Assembly (NCBI GenBank): GCA_029721435.1
Contig: CM056583.1
Location: 70,798,120-70,862,119, forward strand
Direction of reading: 5' to 3'
Origin: Gymnothorax reevesii
Lineage: Eukaryota > Chordata > Actinopteri > Anguilliformes > Muraenidae
Length of the DNA: 64,000 bases
A program made the position numbers and the translations under genes. Under the pieces are notes generated by a model. The model was not told where the DNA came from. It saw only the letters and a program-made list of their open reading frames with translations, and searched no databases. Shown here piece by piece: positions 24,640 to 35,065 of this stretch; the first letter of the stretch is position 1, and every line of letters starts with the position of its first letter.

Positions 24640-25190
24640 AGCCCCCTTATTTCTGTTTGAGTGCCCTCTAATTTTTCACATCTTATGAGGTTATCCAGCC
24701 TTGGGTTTTTCTTTTTTCCCCAGTTGAATAACTTTACATTTAGCTGTATTGATTTTATTTGCCCGGTGCCTGCCCACTTCTGATTTCTGTGCAAATCTTT
24801 CTTGATTCCCCCACAGTTGTTTCCAGGCTTTCACTTAAACCTCCTACTTTTATTTCATCCATAAATTCAATTACTTTACTTTATAGGTTCCTGTCAAGGT
24901 CATTTATGTGTATGAATGTGAACAAGGAAGAGCGGTGGGCGCAGCATAGAACCCTGTGGGACTCCACTCCCCATACTGCCCTCAAACTACCTCTCTCTGC
25001 GATATATTTTGTAACCTGTTTCAAATACTGTCAATTCCTTGTGTAATTCACCTGATCCTCATTTCAAAGGGTCTCATACAGTACCATATCAAATGCTATT
25101 TGAAATTCTTTGAGTTTCGCATCAAAAAACCTGCTCTGATCAAAAGTCTTAGTACCTTTCAAAGACTGCAGAAAGTTTTCCTTGGGGCAT
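24640..25190 (-). pseudogene. CR1/L2-like LINE reverse-transcriptase relic
   Basis: Read on the minus strand, the stretch around 24944-24966 encodes SGVPQGS, the hallmark motif of LINE reverse transcriptases. It is followed by a degraded LGPLLF-like stretch, and then (near 24850) a DEIKVGG segment in the place of the catalytic FADDTKIGG box. Further on come a KCK-like stretch and a leucine-glycine motif (24720-24750). Stops and frame changes are frequent. Order and orientation fit a CR1/L2/Rex-type RT on the minus strand. Confidence 0.72.
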
Positions 25191-25398
25191 GATTTTCCGA
25201 TGTTAGCTCTGCTACAGCTTGTTGATACTCAAGAAATAATTCTACTTCATTATTTTATGATTCTGTTTTCCTGGAAATTATGAAGGAGGATAGCAGTCGC
25301 AGAGATATTTTCCTGATGTAACTTTAGTGCTGTTTTGAATGGAAGCCCTCTTAAATATGCATCAAAATAAATAATGTGGACTTTCTATGTTCCTACAG

Positions 25399-25563
25399 TG
25401 GATGGCGGATGGGACGAGTGGAGTGAGTGGACAGTCTGCGGCTCGGAGTGTGAGAGACAGCGCAGAAGAGAATGCAGTGCGCCGACACCGACAAATGGAG
25501 GGAAAGTATGTGAGGGGGCTCCTCAGGACACAGAGATCTGCAGTGGGGAACTGTGCACTGAGA
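25399..25563 (+). CDS. unc5d: unc5d exon: thrombospondin type 1 repeat 2
   Basis: The 165-bp exon (phase 1 to phase 1) encodes DGGWDEWSEWTVCGSECERQ, RRRECSAPTPTNGGKVC and EGAPQDTEICSGELCTE. It has the W-x2-W-x2-W ladder and six cysteines. The less conserved ECERQ turn replaces the CGRG of the first repeat, as in the second TSP1 of other UNC5 proteins. Acceptor TTCCTACAG, donor GTAAGT. It joins directly in frame to the membrane exon at 35758. Human UNC5D as I remember it has about a dozen extra residues between these two parts, from a short exon I could not find here. Confidence 0.97.
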
Positions 25564-26254
25564 GTAAGTCCATATATGCTTCAGTTTTCCTCCATTATCA
25601 TTTACACTTTCATCATCACTGTCCTAACATGGCCATTGCCAATCAAAAGCTCACTTATGAACTTAAAAAAGGAAATAAAAATGCATAATCAAAATCCCGC
25701 ACAAGTGAAAGTAAGTGCACACAAATGTTTTTGGATGAAGCTGAGATATGTGAATGGAGTATATGTCCTTTTAAATGAACTTTGGCCGATCAGTAATTTC
25801 AATTCCTGCACTCAGTATGATTGCCGTTCCTCCCTTCATATTTTCTAGGTTGCTTTTTGACCAGATCAAAGCTTCTCTCAAAAAGGAAAAATCTACAATG
25901 CATTCTCAAGCAGTTCAATGTAAAAATCCTAGACTAATGATAATGATATGAATCAGAATTGGCACAAATTGTGCCTGGTTTGAAGCCCTTTTTGCAGATT
26001 GGATGCTGGTACAGGTATACCCTCAAAATCATAACCTGTTTGTTCTCAATGTCTTACATCCCATTAAATCCAAGCAAAAATTACCATGCAAAAGATCTCA
26101 TACTGAAGATATAATATGCATGAAAGCCAATTTGCGCTTACTTCTAGTGCACCTGAGCATAAAAGAGCACAAAAATCCTGATAGATGGATTTTACACTCC
26201 GAAGCTATTTGGTTCATGAAATATTACTCTCGTCAATTTTTTAAGTTGCCCTTG

Positions 26255-26460
26255 TTACTGTATTTGTTTGTCTGTCAGCCCTTCTGTCCATCTGTCTATC
26301 TGTCTATCAAGGGCATTTTGTTTCCCGAGCAGAACTTGAATACCGTTCAATATTTTTTAATGAAACTTGCTGTGTGTTTTTATCAGGTCCTAGACTGGTG
26401 CCTTTTGATATTTGGGGATTTCTGAGATTAGATTGCAGGGGCCGGGGGGAATATGTTAGC
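26255..26460. repeat. Diverged second copy of the GTCTGTC-core dispersed repeat
   Basis: It shares layout and words with 10605-10855: a GTCTGTC/CATCTGTC run, GCAGAACTTGAA, then TATTTGGGGATTTC and a GGCCGGGGGGAA end. It is more diverged, and the family is unknown. Confidence 0.5.
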
Positions 26461-26571
26461 TTGTGATGACTCTTGTTTTACAGAGAGAGTTAGAGCTATT
26501 TTACCCACTGATTATATACTCCTTTTAGCTTTTTTCATTTGTGTGAATTTTTTGAGGTTCACACGCTAAAC

Positions 26572-27414
26572 TGTCATGGGTAGTGGACGATTTCTAATTT
26601 CGACCAGCCGGTGTCAGTGTCGCGCTCTGGGTTGCGCACCGGGGTCGGATTTTGCCCAATCTAATCTTCCTATAAAAGCCAGTTCCGCCTTCCTAATCCT
26701 GCTTGAGTGTTTCACTTGAGCTGGTAAGGTACGGACTGGTTTCTGTCTGAGGTGACTGTTTGCTACATCCTGTAGCTTCTCGTTCCTGCGTTTAGTGGTT
26801 TGTATTTCCATGTGAGCATAAAATTGCCGTGGAGTTAGGTCTTTGCTTATTTCTCGCTCTGTAGTAGGTTCCCTTCTTGGGGGCTGAATATTTGGAGCTC
26901 CTGTCCTCTGGCCATCCCGGCTTCTCGCCCGGATTACCCAATTACTGTGGGACCGGGAGATTCGCATCGTTTTGCTGATTCCCCGAGCCCACGGCTCCCG
27001 TCTCTCTTTCGGAGCATAGTGTCAAGTTTGAATAGGTAGCAGCGCTTCGGCGAAACGTCGGAGACCTTTTAGACTCATTTCCCTTTGAAAGGTGATAACC
27101 TGTACCCCCTTTTCCTTCCCTCGGTCCAACCCCCTCTCGGGAGACATTAGACACACGTACCCAAGCACCACACGCCAAACAATTAAAGGCAGTAAGGCCC
27201 GTGTTCTGACGGAAGATTGTGAGTTTGGATATTTTTTTTGAGTTCTCTTTTCGTGACGTTCTGGCTACTCAGTCGTTCGCCCTGTTTTATAAAGGGTGGT
27301 TTCTTTATTCATTTCTTGCCAGAACGCCTTAGTGGTTATTCCTCGCGTGTGCGGGAGTAACTTTCAGTCCCCCATTCGATCGCTCCTGGTCTTATCAAAC
27401 TCACCACCCTCACA
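26572..27414 (+). repeat. 5' LTR of the gypsy chromovirus
   Basis: 843 bp, starting TGTCATGGGTAGTGGACG and ending CCACCCTCACA. It contains a TATA-like CCTATAAAAGCC near 26670 that probably marks the element promoter. It is almost identical to the 3' LTR apart from scattered substitutions, small indels and one 16-bp inverted segment at 27097-27112. I saw no canonical primer-binding site directly after it. Confidence 0.95.
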
Positions 27415-27426
27415 GAACACTCCAAC

Positions 27427-27832
27427 ATGGCCAACATGGAGAGACAAGCGATCGCAACAGCCATCGATATTGATCCCTATCCTTACGAACTGGCATTGAC
27501 TGCGCAGCAGGCCGCTCTTGCGGAACAGGGAAGGAGGTTGCAGTTACTGCAAGCTCAACAAGTAACTTACCGCAAACCAACAGACCGCTATTTTTAATAA
27601 ACAGGAGGAAATTACGGCTCAGCTAAGGCGACAGCAGGGAGCACGAAGGGTCTCGCCGAGGGCTTCCGCCAGCTGGCCGGTGAACGAACTGTTCAAGTAA
27701 CTCAAGCACAAACCCCATATACATTACCCTCATCTGACATGCCCCAGGTGCGTGAGGCTAAACTACAACTACCCCTACGATACGGCGGTGAGGCCGGTAG
27801 GTGTAGAGGTTTTCTTTCGCAGTGCTTGATAT

Positions 27833-27871
<39 letters not shown>

Positions 27872-28116
27872 CGCCGCCGTCTCGTTTTACCACGGAGGAA
27901 TCAAGAGTAGCTTTTATTTTATCTCTCCTGACCGGGTCTGCATTGGAGTGGGCGGACCCACTGATTCGAGCGCAGGCGCCTGTTATGAATAATTCGCAGG
28001 AGCTGATGAAGGAGATGGCATTAGTGTTCGATCATGACGTAACAGGCAGAGAAGCCGCCTCCCGGCTTACCAGAATAAAACCAAGGAGGCCAGAGTGTGG
28101 CCGAATTTTCGGTAGG
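27427..28116 (+). pseudogene. gypsy gag, 5' part (broken)
   Basis: A frame starts at ATGGCCAACATGG just downstream of the 5' LTR and encodes a glutamine-rich segment, ending at tandem stops near 27593. Later frames carry a capsid-like region: an LPLRYGGEAGRCRGF block near 27765-27810 and an EESRVAFILSLLTGSALEW block near 27895-27950. They are separated by a poly-T run of about 34 bases (27835-27868). The gag is interrupted at 28124 by an hAT-type insertion and resumes at 30308. Confidence 0.8.
27835..27868. repeat. Poly-T run inside gag
   Basis: About 34 T residues interrupt the capsid coding sequence. The run may be an expanded slippage tract; its length may also be affected by sequencing. 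Confidence 0.9.
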
Positions 28117-28124
28117 GTTCAAAG

Positions 28125-30299
28125 CAGGGTTATTACAGTTAACGAAAACTAAGGCTAAAACTAGCTGTGAAAAAATAATTTAGTTGACTGAAATAAAAAT
28201 AAAAATGTCATTTTTTTAAAACGAAAACTAAATAAAAACTACAATGGACAATACAAAACTAACCAAAAATAAACTGAATTGCAGATAGAATTAGCTTCGT
28301 TTTCGTTGATAGTTTCGCTTTCTCCCTTGATTAGCCTACTGTCCTGTTCAGTCAGAGTTCCCACAGAGGGGGGAAGCATAGCGGCTTTTAGCTGCCGTAG
28401 TTGCTGCATGCGTCAGCCGAAGATGATGCTTCACGTGCACAATTCAGACAAAAGAGTCTAGCTGCGAACGCTGGAGCTCTACTACTTCTCTAATTCAGCG
28501 CCGTCAAAAGGGCCCACAGGCCATTGGGGCCCACAAAACCCACAGTCGACGCCATGACAAAATAATTTTGCATAGATTTACCTAATATTAATACTAATGC
28601 ATCAGAGTTTAAACAAAGTCATTAAGGCATGCAATATTGACGAAATACATTTCAGTAACCCCCTTTAAAAATGGTTCAATCCATGCTCCATGCTCCTATT
28701 GGAAAATTGTTTGTGCGTTTTTGCTGGCGAGGTCGCGAACTAAGGCAGCAAACAGGGATCACCGTCCATGCGAATATGATGCCCAAGAGCAAACAAACAA
28801 ACGCACACAAATCTGGACGCCAGAAAAGACTAGAGAGAGGACAGGAAGAGCAAAGCAGGGGTCCAGAACATTACAAAATTCTTTTCAAAGAGAGGTGAGA
28901 GTATTAAACTAGCTTGCTATGTTAGCTGTTCAGGCTGGCTATTCAGCTGCTCGTTAAAGTAACATGCAGTCAGGTGAGTAAGTAATCGCCTGACAAGAAT
29001 GACATTACTCAGTTATTAACGGTATCATCTACAGAGAAGATCGGTAAGGTTATCATTCGCCAGCCATCATAATATGCCGTCAAAAAATTTGGTAGCAGCA
29101 GCCTAGGACACGTTCCTCCGTTCTTATGAGTGGATAGTGCATACTCAGCTCTCTCTAGCTGTAATTGACTGTTCACGCTAGGTTTGGCTAGCGAACTACA
29201 TGTAGTCAGTGCGGTAACCATAGGTGTAACTGAAATAATCGCTTGCCAAGGCTGACATAACTTTTGCCTTAATTGTTTACTAAAACTAAACTGCTGCTTT
29301 AGCCTGTTGGCATAAGTCTTGCTCACGCGGGGGGGTAATTTTACAGAGCTTGCCCTCCCTCCGAACAATAGCAAAATGAAGCTGGGCGCTTAGAGCTATG
29401 GTACTGGGAAGCCCATTTAGATTCTGTTTATTTCAAGACTCGGTAGGTTAGTTCTTCAACAGTTGTTCCATGGAACATAATGTTTACGAAAGTAATATGA
29501 AATAGAACAATTAACCTTTATGCACTGCTACTTCAGAATCAGCTGTAGTCACTTCATCTGAACCTGACCCAGCAGTAGATCCTCACCACCAGCAGTCTGA
29601 ATATCTTTTTGATGGTGAGTAAATTAGTGAATAAGACAACTAATAATTCATAATTCACATGATGATACTCTCTTTGAGTGGTTAATTTTAAAAAAGGAAA
29701 AACTGGGTGTATTGCATTAGGCACCGTCAAGAACACTGAGAAACAGAAAAATAATGAATAACATCATGATATATATTGTCGTTAAAGAGTGGCAATTAAA
29801 AGTCGGGGACAGGGGTCCACACCGATAGTCTGTTAGGGGCCCCAGAATTCCAAGCAACTGCCCTGCGCACATTCAGTGAAGAAGATGGTTAGCTCTGAAA
29901 CATGGCAAAAGCTGTGGAAATAACTGAGCATGATGACTGTATGGGGTGAGATGGATTGGATTTTCTTTCCCAGTTATATTAGTATCATCAGTGTCACATG
30001 TTAAAAAAGATGATGGTTAAAGAATACAGGATTAATAAAGGACTCGGCAAAAACATATTTGCTGTTATACATTCTTTTATCCTTGTCAGCTTCTACAAAT
30101 TAAGGCCTTCCTCTTAATAGCTGAAAAACTGAGACTAAAACTAAATAAAAACTAAACTAAAACCAGCGAATTCCTCAAAATAAAAACTAAACTAAAACTG
30201 CTTAATCACTTGTTCAGCTAACTAAAACTAAACTGAAATAAAAAAGCAAACCGTAAAACTAAATAAAAACTAATGAAAATTTCAAAACTATTAACCTTG
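28125..30299. mobile_element. hAT-type element nested in gypsy gag
   Basis: The insertion starts CAGGGTTATTACAGTTAACG and ends ATTAACCTTG; the reverse complement of the right end is CAAGGTTAATAGTTTTG. The 8 bases outside are GTTCAAAG (28117-28124) and GTTCAGAG (30300-30307), identical at 7 of 8 positions, which fits a hAT duplication. Both ends contain AT-rich CTAAAACTAAATAAAAACT-type subterminal repeats. The gag frame is homologous on both sides. No transposase catalytic region was found. Short frames near 28671-28898 (basic, MMPKSKQTNAHKSGRQKR) and 29537-29620 could be remnants of transposase N-terminal exons, but this is speculative. Confidence 0.8.
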
Positions 30300-30307
30300 G
30301 TTCAGAG

Positions 30308-30720
30308 CTCTTGCCGGGGAGACTGGATGGGGGGAGGAACCCCTTATGATCTTATTCACTAACGCACTCCGATCCCGTGAGAGACGCGCTCGCTACTGTG
30401 GAGCCACCCACCACTTTGAATCGCTGATCTCCACGGCTATACGAATCGATAATCGCGTGCGCGAACGTGAGAGAGAGCGAGGAGAGACAAAACACTGACT
30501 CTCCGCATCGGCGCTACGACCAGGCAAGCAGGCGTGGACGGACCCATTACCTCCCGAGTTCGGGGGGGAGGAGCCTATGCAGCTCGGCATTTCGGCGTTC
30601 TCTAGGCCCTTTGGAAGGGGTAAACCTGGGGTAGTTCGCGGTTTCTATTGCAAGCAGTTGGGGCATATGATTAGGAACTGCCCAGAAAGGAGAGTAAAAG
30701 ATCAGTCTCACTAGTGGAGC
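30308..30720 (+). pseudogene. gypsy gag, 3' part with defective zinc knuckle
   Basis: After the insertion, gag resumes with a GWGEEPLMILFTNALRSRVR stretch (30327-30386) and reaches a knuckle region at 30636-30680. There GFYCKQLGHMIRNC replaces the expected CxxC-x4-H-x4-C: the first cysteine is glycine (GGT instead of TGT). One substitution would explain it. The segment ends near GERRVKDQSH-type sequence before the protease. Confidence 0.75.
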
Positions 30721-30799
30721 GGAAGCGATTGGTGAGACAAGATCAGGAGTACGGCTTCTGCACTTTTGTTCCCGTAAAGTTACGTTGGGGGGAATCTTA

Positions 30800-31395
30800 A
30801 GTTCAGGCCCATGCATTTTTAGACTCCGGCGCAGTAAAGAGTTTTATTGACGCCAAGTGGGCAGACAACCTGCTATTCCCTACTCGCGCATTGGCACGCC
30901 CCCAAGCGGTCACGGCCCTAGACGGCAGTGATAAATTTTGTCGATCTTAGCATGTATATTTCATTAGGAGGTCACTCAGAGCGCATCCGCCTCCTTTTAG
31001 TGGACTCACAAGCCTATCTGCTGGTGCTGGGCCATTCTTGGCTCGTGAGATACAAGCCACATATAGACTGGGGCAACAGGAATAACGCCGTTATGCAATG
31101 GGGTCCTCAGTGTGGCTCCCATTGCCACCAGAAAAACGCCACTTCCGCTAGGGATCCCGACCCTATTGCGGTCTTGATGATGAGGAGGAGGCGGGGCTAT
31201 TTTGCATACCTAGCACAGTTCCGTCTAACACTGGACATTCCGAGGAGAGCCTGTCTTGGGACCCGGCTTTCGATTGGGACTCGCCGATGGTTGAGTCCTA
31301 TGATAGCGAAGGCCTTTGGCCCGAGACTGACGAATTGTCGGGGTCTGAGATCGAGGGGGATAAACAAGTTGTGGGGGCTGTTTCTTTCCCACTTC
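30800..31395 (+). pseudogene. gypsy protease and linker (broken)
   Basis: The retropepsin-like active site is visible as FLDSGAVKSFID near 30818-30852, with the catalytic Asp-Ser-Gly triad intact. A later frame (from 30928) carries the protease flap-side block LLVLGHSWLVRYKPHIDW near 31020-31073, typical of the protease-RT junction of chromoviruses. The two parts are in different frames or separated by a stop near 30948, so the enzyme is not made as one chain. This protease would have processed the element's own polyprotein. Confidence 0.8.
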
Positions 31396-31404
31396 CTCCT
31401 AACG

Positions 31405-32093
31405 TTCCGTAGGTTTACCGGTCTCTTGCGGAGGTGTTTAGTAAGCAGAGGGCCGCAACGTTACCACCTCATAGGGCTTATGATTGCGCCATTGAACTCT
31501 ACCTGGGGACGGTTCCTCCTCGGGGGTCCCTCTACTCGCTGTCAGTGCCCGAAAGTGAGGTTATGAAAAAATATATTGAGGAGGCTCTGGCCAATGGCTT
31601 TATCAGACCATCCACCTCACCCGCAGGGGCCGGTTTCTTTTTTGTGGAGAAGGATGGAGGGTTGAGACCCTGTATAGATTACCGAGGGCTGAATAAAATC
31701 ACAATTAAGAATCGGTATCCTCTCCCATTAATGAATTCTGCCTTCGATCGTCTCCAATCCGCCTCAATTTTTACTAAACTCGATCTCCAGAATGCGTACA
31801 ACCTGGTTCGAATAAGAAGTGGGGACGAGTGGAAGACTGCTTTCAATACGCATAATGGGCACTGGGAATATTTAGTGATGCCATTCGGGTTAGCTAATGC
31901 CGCGGCAGTATTCCAGGCGTTAGTCAACGACGTGCATAGGGAGATGTTGGAAACGTTTCTGTTCGTCTACTTAGATGATATTACTCTTTTCGAACAACCT
32001 TACAGAGCACATCTCTCATGTCAGACAGGTGTTAAGTCACCTGTTGCAGGCTCGTCTGTTCGGAAAGGCGGAGAAATCAGTCTTTCACGCTAA
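31405..32093 (+). pseudogene. gypsy reverse transcriptase
   Basis: The 219-codon frame (31434-32093) encodes most of the reverse transcriptase. Visible blocks are [20 protein letters not shown], the [16 protein letters not shown] block with its conserved arginine (31653-31700), [15 protein letters not shown] with the first catalytic aspartate (31771-31815), [13 protein letters not shown] (31880-31918) and the catalytic box FVYLDDI (31963-31983). After YLDD the frame is lost, because the continuation lies in the overlapping frame that starts at 31975. All catalytic aspartates are kept, so inactivation comes from the frameshift. Confidence 0.9.
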
Positions 32094-32937
32094 ATCTATT
32101 TCGTTCCTGGTTTTCATAGTTTCCCCGGGGCAGGTGCAAATGGACCCCGGCAAGGTGGCAGCGGTAAGGAACTGGTCGACCCCAGGGTCAGTAAAGCAGG
32201 TCCAACGGTTTTTAGGCTTTTCAAATTTTTACAGGTGGTTTATCCGCGACTTTAGCTCTGTGGCCGCTCCCATCATCGCGCTGACTAAGAGAGCCACCCG
32301 AGAGCCGTTCCGCTGGACCTCTAAGGCGGAAGCGGCATTTAGGGAACTGAAGAAGCGGTTCTGTTCGGAACCCATTCTTATTACCCCGGATCCTTCCTTG
32401 CCCTTTATTGTGGAGGTAGACGCCTCTGAACTGGGGGTGGGGGCGATATTGTCGCAGTGCTCCTCGGTGGACCAGAAGGTCCACCCATGCGCATATTTCT
32501 CTCGTTCGCTGTCACCAGCAGAGAGAAACTACGACATTGGGGACCGTGAGTTGTTAGCGATGAAGCTAGCTTTGGAAGAGTGGCGCCACTGGCTCGAGGG
32601 GGTCGAACACCCATTTACTATCTGGACAGATCATAAAAACTTAGAATATATCCAGGAAGCCAAGAGGCGCAACTCCAGACAGGCCTGTTGGGCCTTGTTT
32701 TTTTCTCGTTTTAACTTTCTGTTGACATACCGCCCAGGTTCCAAAAATATTAAGCCAGATGCGTTATCCTGTATTTTTGATAGGTTCGAGTGGGCATTCA
32801 TTGTCGGTCCTATCATCCCGAGAGCACAGATCCTGGCTCCAGTCATTTGGGGAATCGAGTCAGTTGTGCGAGAGGCGCAGAACTATGAAGCTGACCCCGG
32901 AGGGGGCCCCCCCCAACCGCTTGTTTGTGCCCACTAG
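31985..32937 (+). pseudogene. gypsy RT thumb and RNase H
   Basis: The frame read from 31975 continues the RT connection (FLGFSNFYRWFIRDFS near 32210-32258), then RNase H. RNase H shows the DASELGVGAILSQ block (32419-32457), ERNYDIGDRELLAMKLALEE (32521-32580) and FTIWTDHKNLEYI (32617-32655), which together supply the expected acidic residues. The domain is open to a stop at 32935. It degrades the RNA strand during the element's replication. The order RT-RNase H-integrase is the Ty3 type. Confidence 0.9.
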
Positions 32938-33720
32938 AGTTCGGTCCCAGGTGCTGGAGTGGGGCCATTTTTCTAAGCTCACGGGGCATCCCGGCATTCA
33001 TCGTACCAGGGAATTTTTGACACGTCGGTTTTGGTGGCCTGGCATGGAAGGGGACGTGCTGGAATTCGTGTCCGCTTGTGCGGTCTGTGCCCGCAATAAG
33101 GGGTTTCAACAACCCCCCATCAGGCCTCCTACGACCCTTACCGGTTCCTAGTCATCCCTGGAGTCATATCGCTATAGACTTTGTTACCGGCCTTCCGGCG
33201 TCCGATGGCAACACCGTCATTCTAGTAGTGGTGGACCGATTCTCCAAGGCAGCCCATTGCGTACCCCTTCCCAAGCTACCTTCTGCGCCGGAGACGGCAA
33301 GACTAGTGGTCGACCGTGTTCCGTCTGCATGGGCTCCCCCAGGACGTGGTATCCGACCGAGGACCTCAGTTTATAGCCCAGTTCTGGAGGGCGTTCTGTG
33401 CCCTCTTGAGTGCGACCAGTCTGTCTTCCGGTTTCCACCCGGAATCTAATGGTCAAACCGAGCGCACTAACCAGACCCTTGAGAATATACTTAGGTGTCT
33501 GGCAGAGTCAAAACCCACCGCTTGGAGCAGATGTCTCACCTGGGCGGAGTACGCACATAATACCCTGCGGGCTCTCGCCATTCGAGGCTCAGATGGGGTA
33601 CCAGCCTCCTCTTTTTCCGGAACTGGAGAGAGAGGTCAGCGTGCCGGGGGCAGAAGCCTTGGTTCGCCGCTGCCGGGAGACCTGGAGAAGGGTTCGAAAC
33701 GCATTGTTGCGTGCAGCCGC
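32895..33720 (+). pseudogene. gypsy integrase, several frames
   Basis: The zinc-binding N-terminus is visible as [18 protein letters not shown] followed by CAVCARNKG (32985-33100), an HHCC arrangement. The catalytic core begins near 33160 with [20 protein letters not shown] containing the first aspartate, continues after a frameshift as [18 protein letters not shown] with the second aspartate (33334-33390), and has the glutamate in [20 protein letters not shown] (33430-33490). At least three frame changes break it. The enzyme would have inserted the element's cDNA and made the 5-bp TAAAC duplication. Confidence 0.88.
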
Positions 33721-34208
33721 TAGACAAAGGAGTGGCAGACAGGAAACTGCGGCCAGCCCCGTCCTATCGAGTTGGTCAGAGAGTGTGGTTGTCCACCCGG
33801 GACCTCCCGCTACGGGTGGAGTCACGGAATCTCGCCCCTCGGTTCATTGGTCCTTTTAAGATAATTAGAAAGATCAATCCCGTCACTGTGCATCTAGCCC
33901 TCCCACGAGCCATGAGAATTCACCCAACATTCCACATGTCCCGGTTGAAGCCTTTACTCATAAGCCCCCTGACGCCGGCAGAAGTGCCACCCCCAGCCCC
34001 GCGGATAGTCGATGGCCAGCCGGTTTACACGGTTCGTCGCATCATGGCAGAGAGACGGGTTGGCAGAGGCAGACAGTACCTTGTCGATTGGGAGGGTTAT
34101 GGCCCTGAGGAGCGTTCTTGGGTGCGCGCTAAAGACATCCTCGACCCAGAGCTCATTCATGATTTTCACAGACGTCCGGCCATTGGATCGTCCGGAGCCG
34201 CTCCTTAG
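33711..34208 (+). pseudogene. gypsy integrase C-terminus and chromodomain
   Basis: The 165-codon frame encodes the [19 protein letters not shown] block (the integrase C-terminal GPF/Y module, near 33855-33911) and [12 protein letters not shown]. It then encodes a chromodomain: [38 protein letters not shown] and IHDFHRR. The aromatic cage positions (Y, W) are present. It ends at a stop at 34206-34208, just before the polypurine tract and 3' LTR. Chromodomains guide chromovirus integration. It is not a host chromobox gene, since it is continuous with the integrase and sits inside the LTR-bounded element. Confidence 0.9.
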
Positions 34209-34219
34209 GGGGGGGGTCC

Positions 34220-35065
34220 TGTCATGGGTTGTGGACGATTTCTAATTTCTACCAGCCGGTGTCAGTGTCGCGCTCTGGGTTGCGCACCGGGGTTGGATTT
34301 TGCCCAATCTAATCTTCCTATAAAAGCCAGTTCCGCCTTCCTAATCCTGCTTGAGTGTTTCACTTGAGCTGGTAAGGTACGGACTGGTTTCTGTCTGAGG
34401 TGACTGTTTGCTACATCCTGTAGCTTCTCGTTCCTGCGTTTAGTGGTTTGTATTACCATATGAGCATAAAATTGCCGTGGAGTTAGGTCTGTGCTTATTT
34501 CTCGCTCTGTAGTAGGTTCCCTTCTTGGGGGCTGAATATTTGGAGCTCCTGTCCTCTGGCCATCCCGGCTTCTCGCCCGGATTACCCAATTATTGTGGGA
34601 CCGGGAGATTCGCATCGTTTTGCTGATTCCCCGAGCCCACGGCTCCCGTCTCTTTCGGAGCATAGTGTCAAGTTTGAATAGGTAGCAGCGCTTCGGCGAA
34701 ACGTCGGAGACCTTTTAGACTCATTTCCCTTTGAAAGGTGATAAAGGGGGTACAGGTTTCCTTCCCTCGGTCCAACCCCCTCTCGGGAGACATTAGACAC
34801 ATGTACCCAAGCACCACACGCCTAACAGCTAAAGGCAGTAAGGCCCGTGTTCTGACGGAAGATTGTGAGTTTGGATATTTTTTTTTGAGTTCTCTTTTCG
34901 TGACGTTCTGGCTACTCAGTCGTTCGCCCTGTTTTATAAAGGGTGGTTTCTTTATTTATTCATTTCTTGCCAGAACGCTTTAGTGGTTATTCCTCGCGTG
35001 TGTGGGAGTAACTTTCAGTCCCCCATTCGATCGCTCCTGGTCTTCTAAAACTCGCCTCCCTCACA
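34220..35065 (+). repeat. 3' LTR of the gypsy chromovirus
   Basis: 846 bp, starting TGTCATGGGTTGTGGACG and ending CTCCCTCACA, followed by the target duplication TAAAC. It aligns along its whole length with the 5' LTR; differences include a TTTA insertion near 34955, a 2-bp deletion in a CTCTCT run near 34650 and the 16-bp inverted segment at 34743-34758. Confidence 0.95.

Larger units (their letters stand above)
20710..25398 (+). other. Intron between the two TSP1 exons
   Basis: The intron holds a fragment resembling fish hAT-like dispersed repeats at about 20935-21015 (TCCTGTTCCTGGAGATCTG and CATCCTGTAGGTTTTCATTC), an AT microsatellite (23859-23901), a TTAA-flanked MITE (23986-24581) and a LINE reverse-transcriptase relic (about 24640-25190). 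Stretches 21020-22850 and 23420-23855 show nothing I can name. The AT-rich block 22860-23420 is treated as a possible conserved regulatory element under findings. Confidence 0.7.
26572..35065 (+). mobile_element. Complete Ty3/gypsy chromovirus with two LTRs (inactivated)
   Basis: An 8494-bp element has LTRs at 26572-27414 and 34220-35065. Both LTRs begin TGTCATGGG and end CTCACA. The 5 bases outside are identical, TAAAC (26567-26571 and 35066-35070), which proves a single integration event. Internal order is gag, protease, reverse transcriptase, RNase H, integrase, chromodomain, then a G-rich polypurine tract (34207-34217) next to the 3' LTR. This is the Ty3/gypsy order, and the C-terminal chromodomain places it among chromoviruses. 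Stops, frameshifts, a poly-T run and a 2.2 kb insertion disrupt it. The LTRs differ by roughly 2-3% by eye, so it is fairly young. Confidence 0.95.

Noticed and set aside
26614..27178. Minus-strand frames of 78-117 codons in the gypsy LTR, repeated near 34262-34800
   Set aside because: They occur in both LTRs, show no protein family features and are explained by GC-rich LTR sequence read backwards.
29537..29620. Possible internal exon of a hAT transposase (AG-flanked, ending GGTGAGT)
   Set aside because: The phase does not match the upstream candidate frame at 28671-28898, and no catalytic region follows. Mentioned only as a possible remnant.
33711..34208. Chromodomain frame as a host chromobox gene
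   Set aside because: It continues directly from integrase sequence and lies inside an LTR-bounded element with a target duplication.
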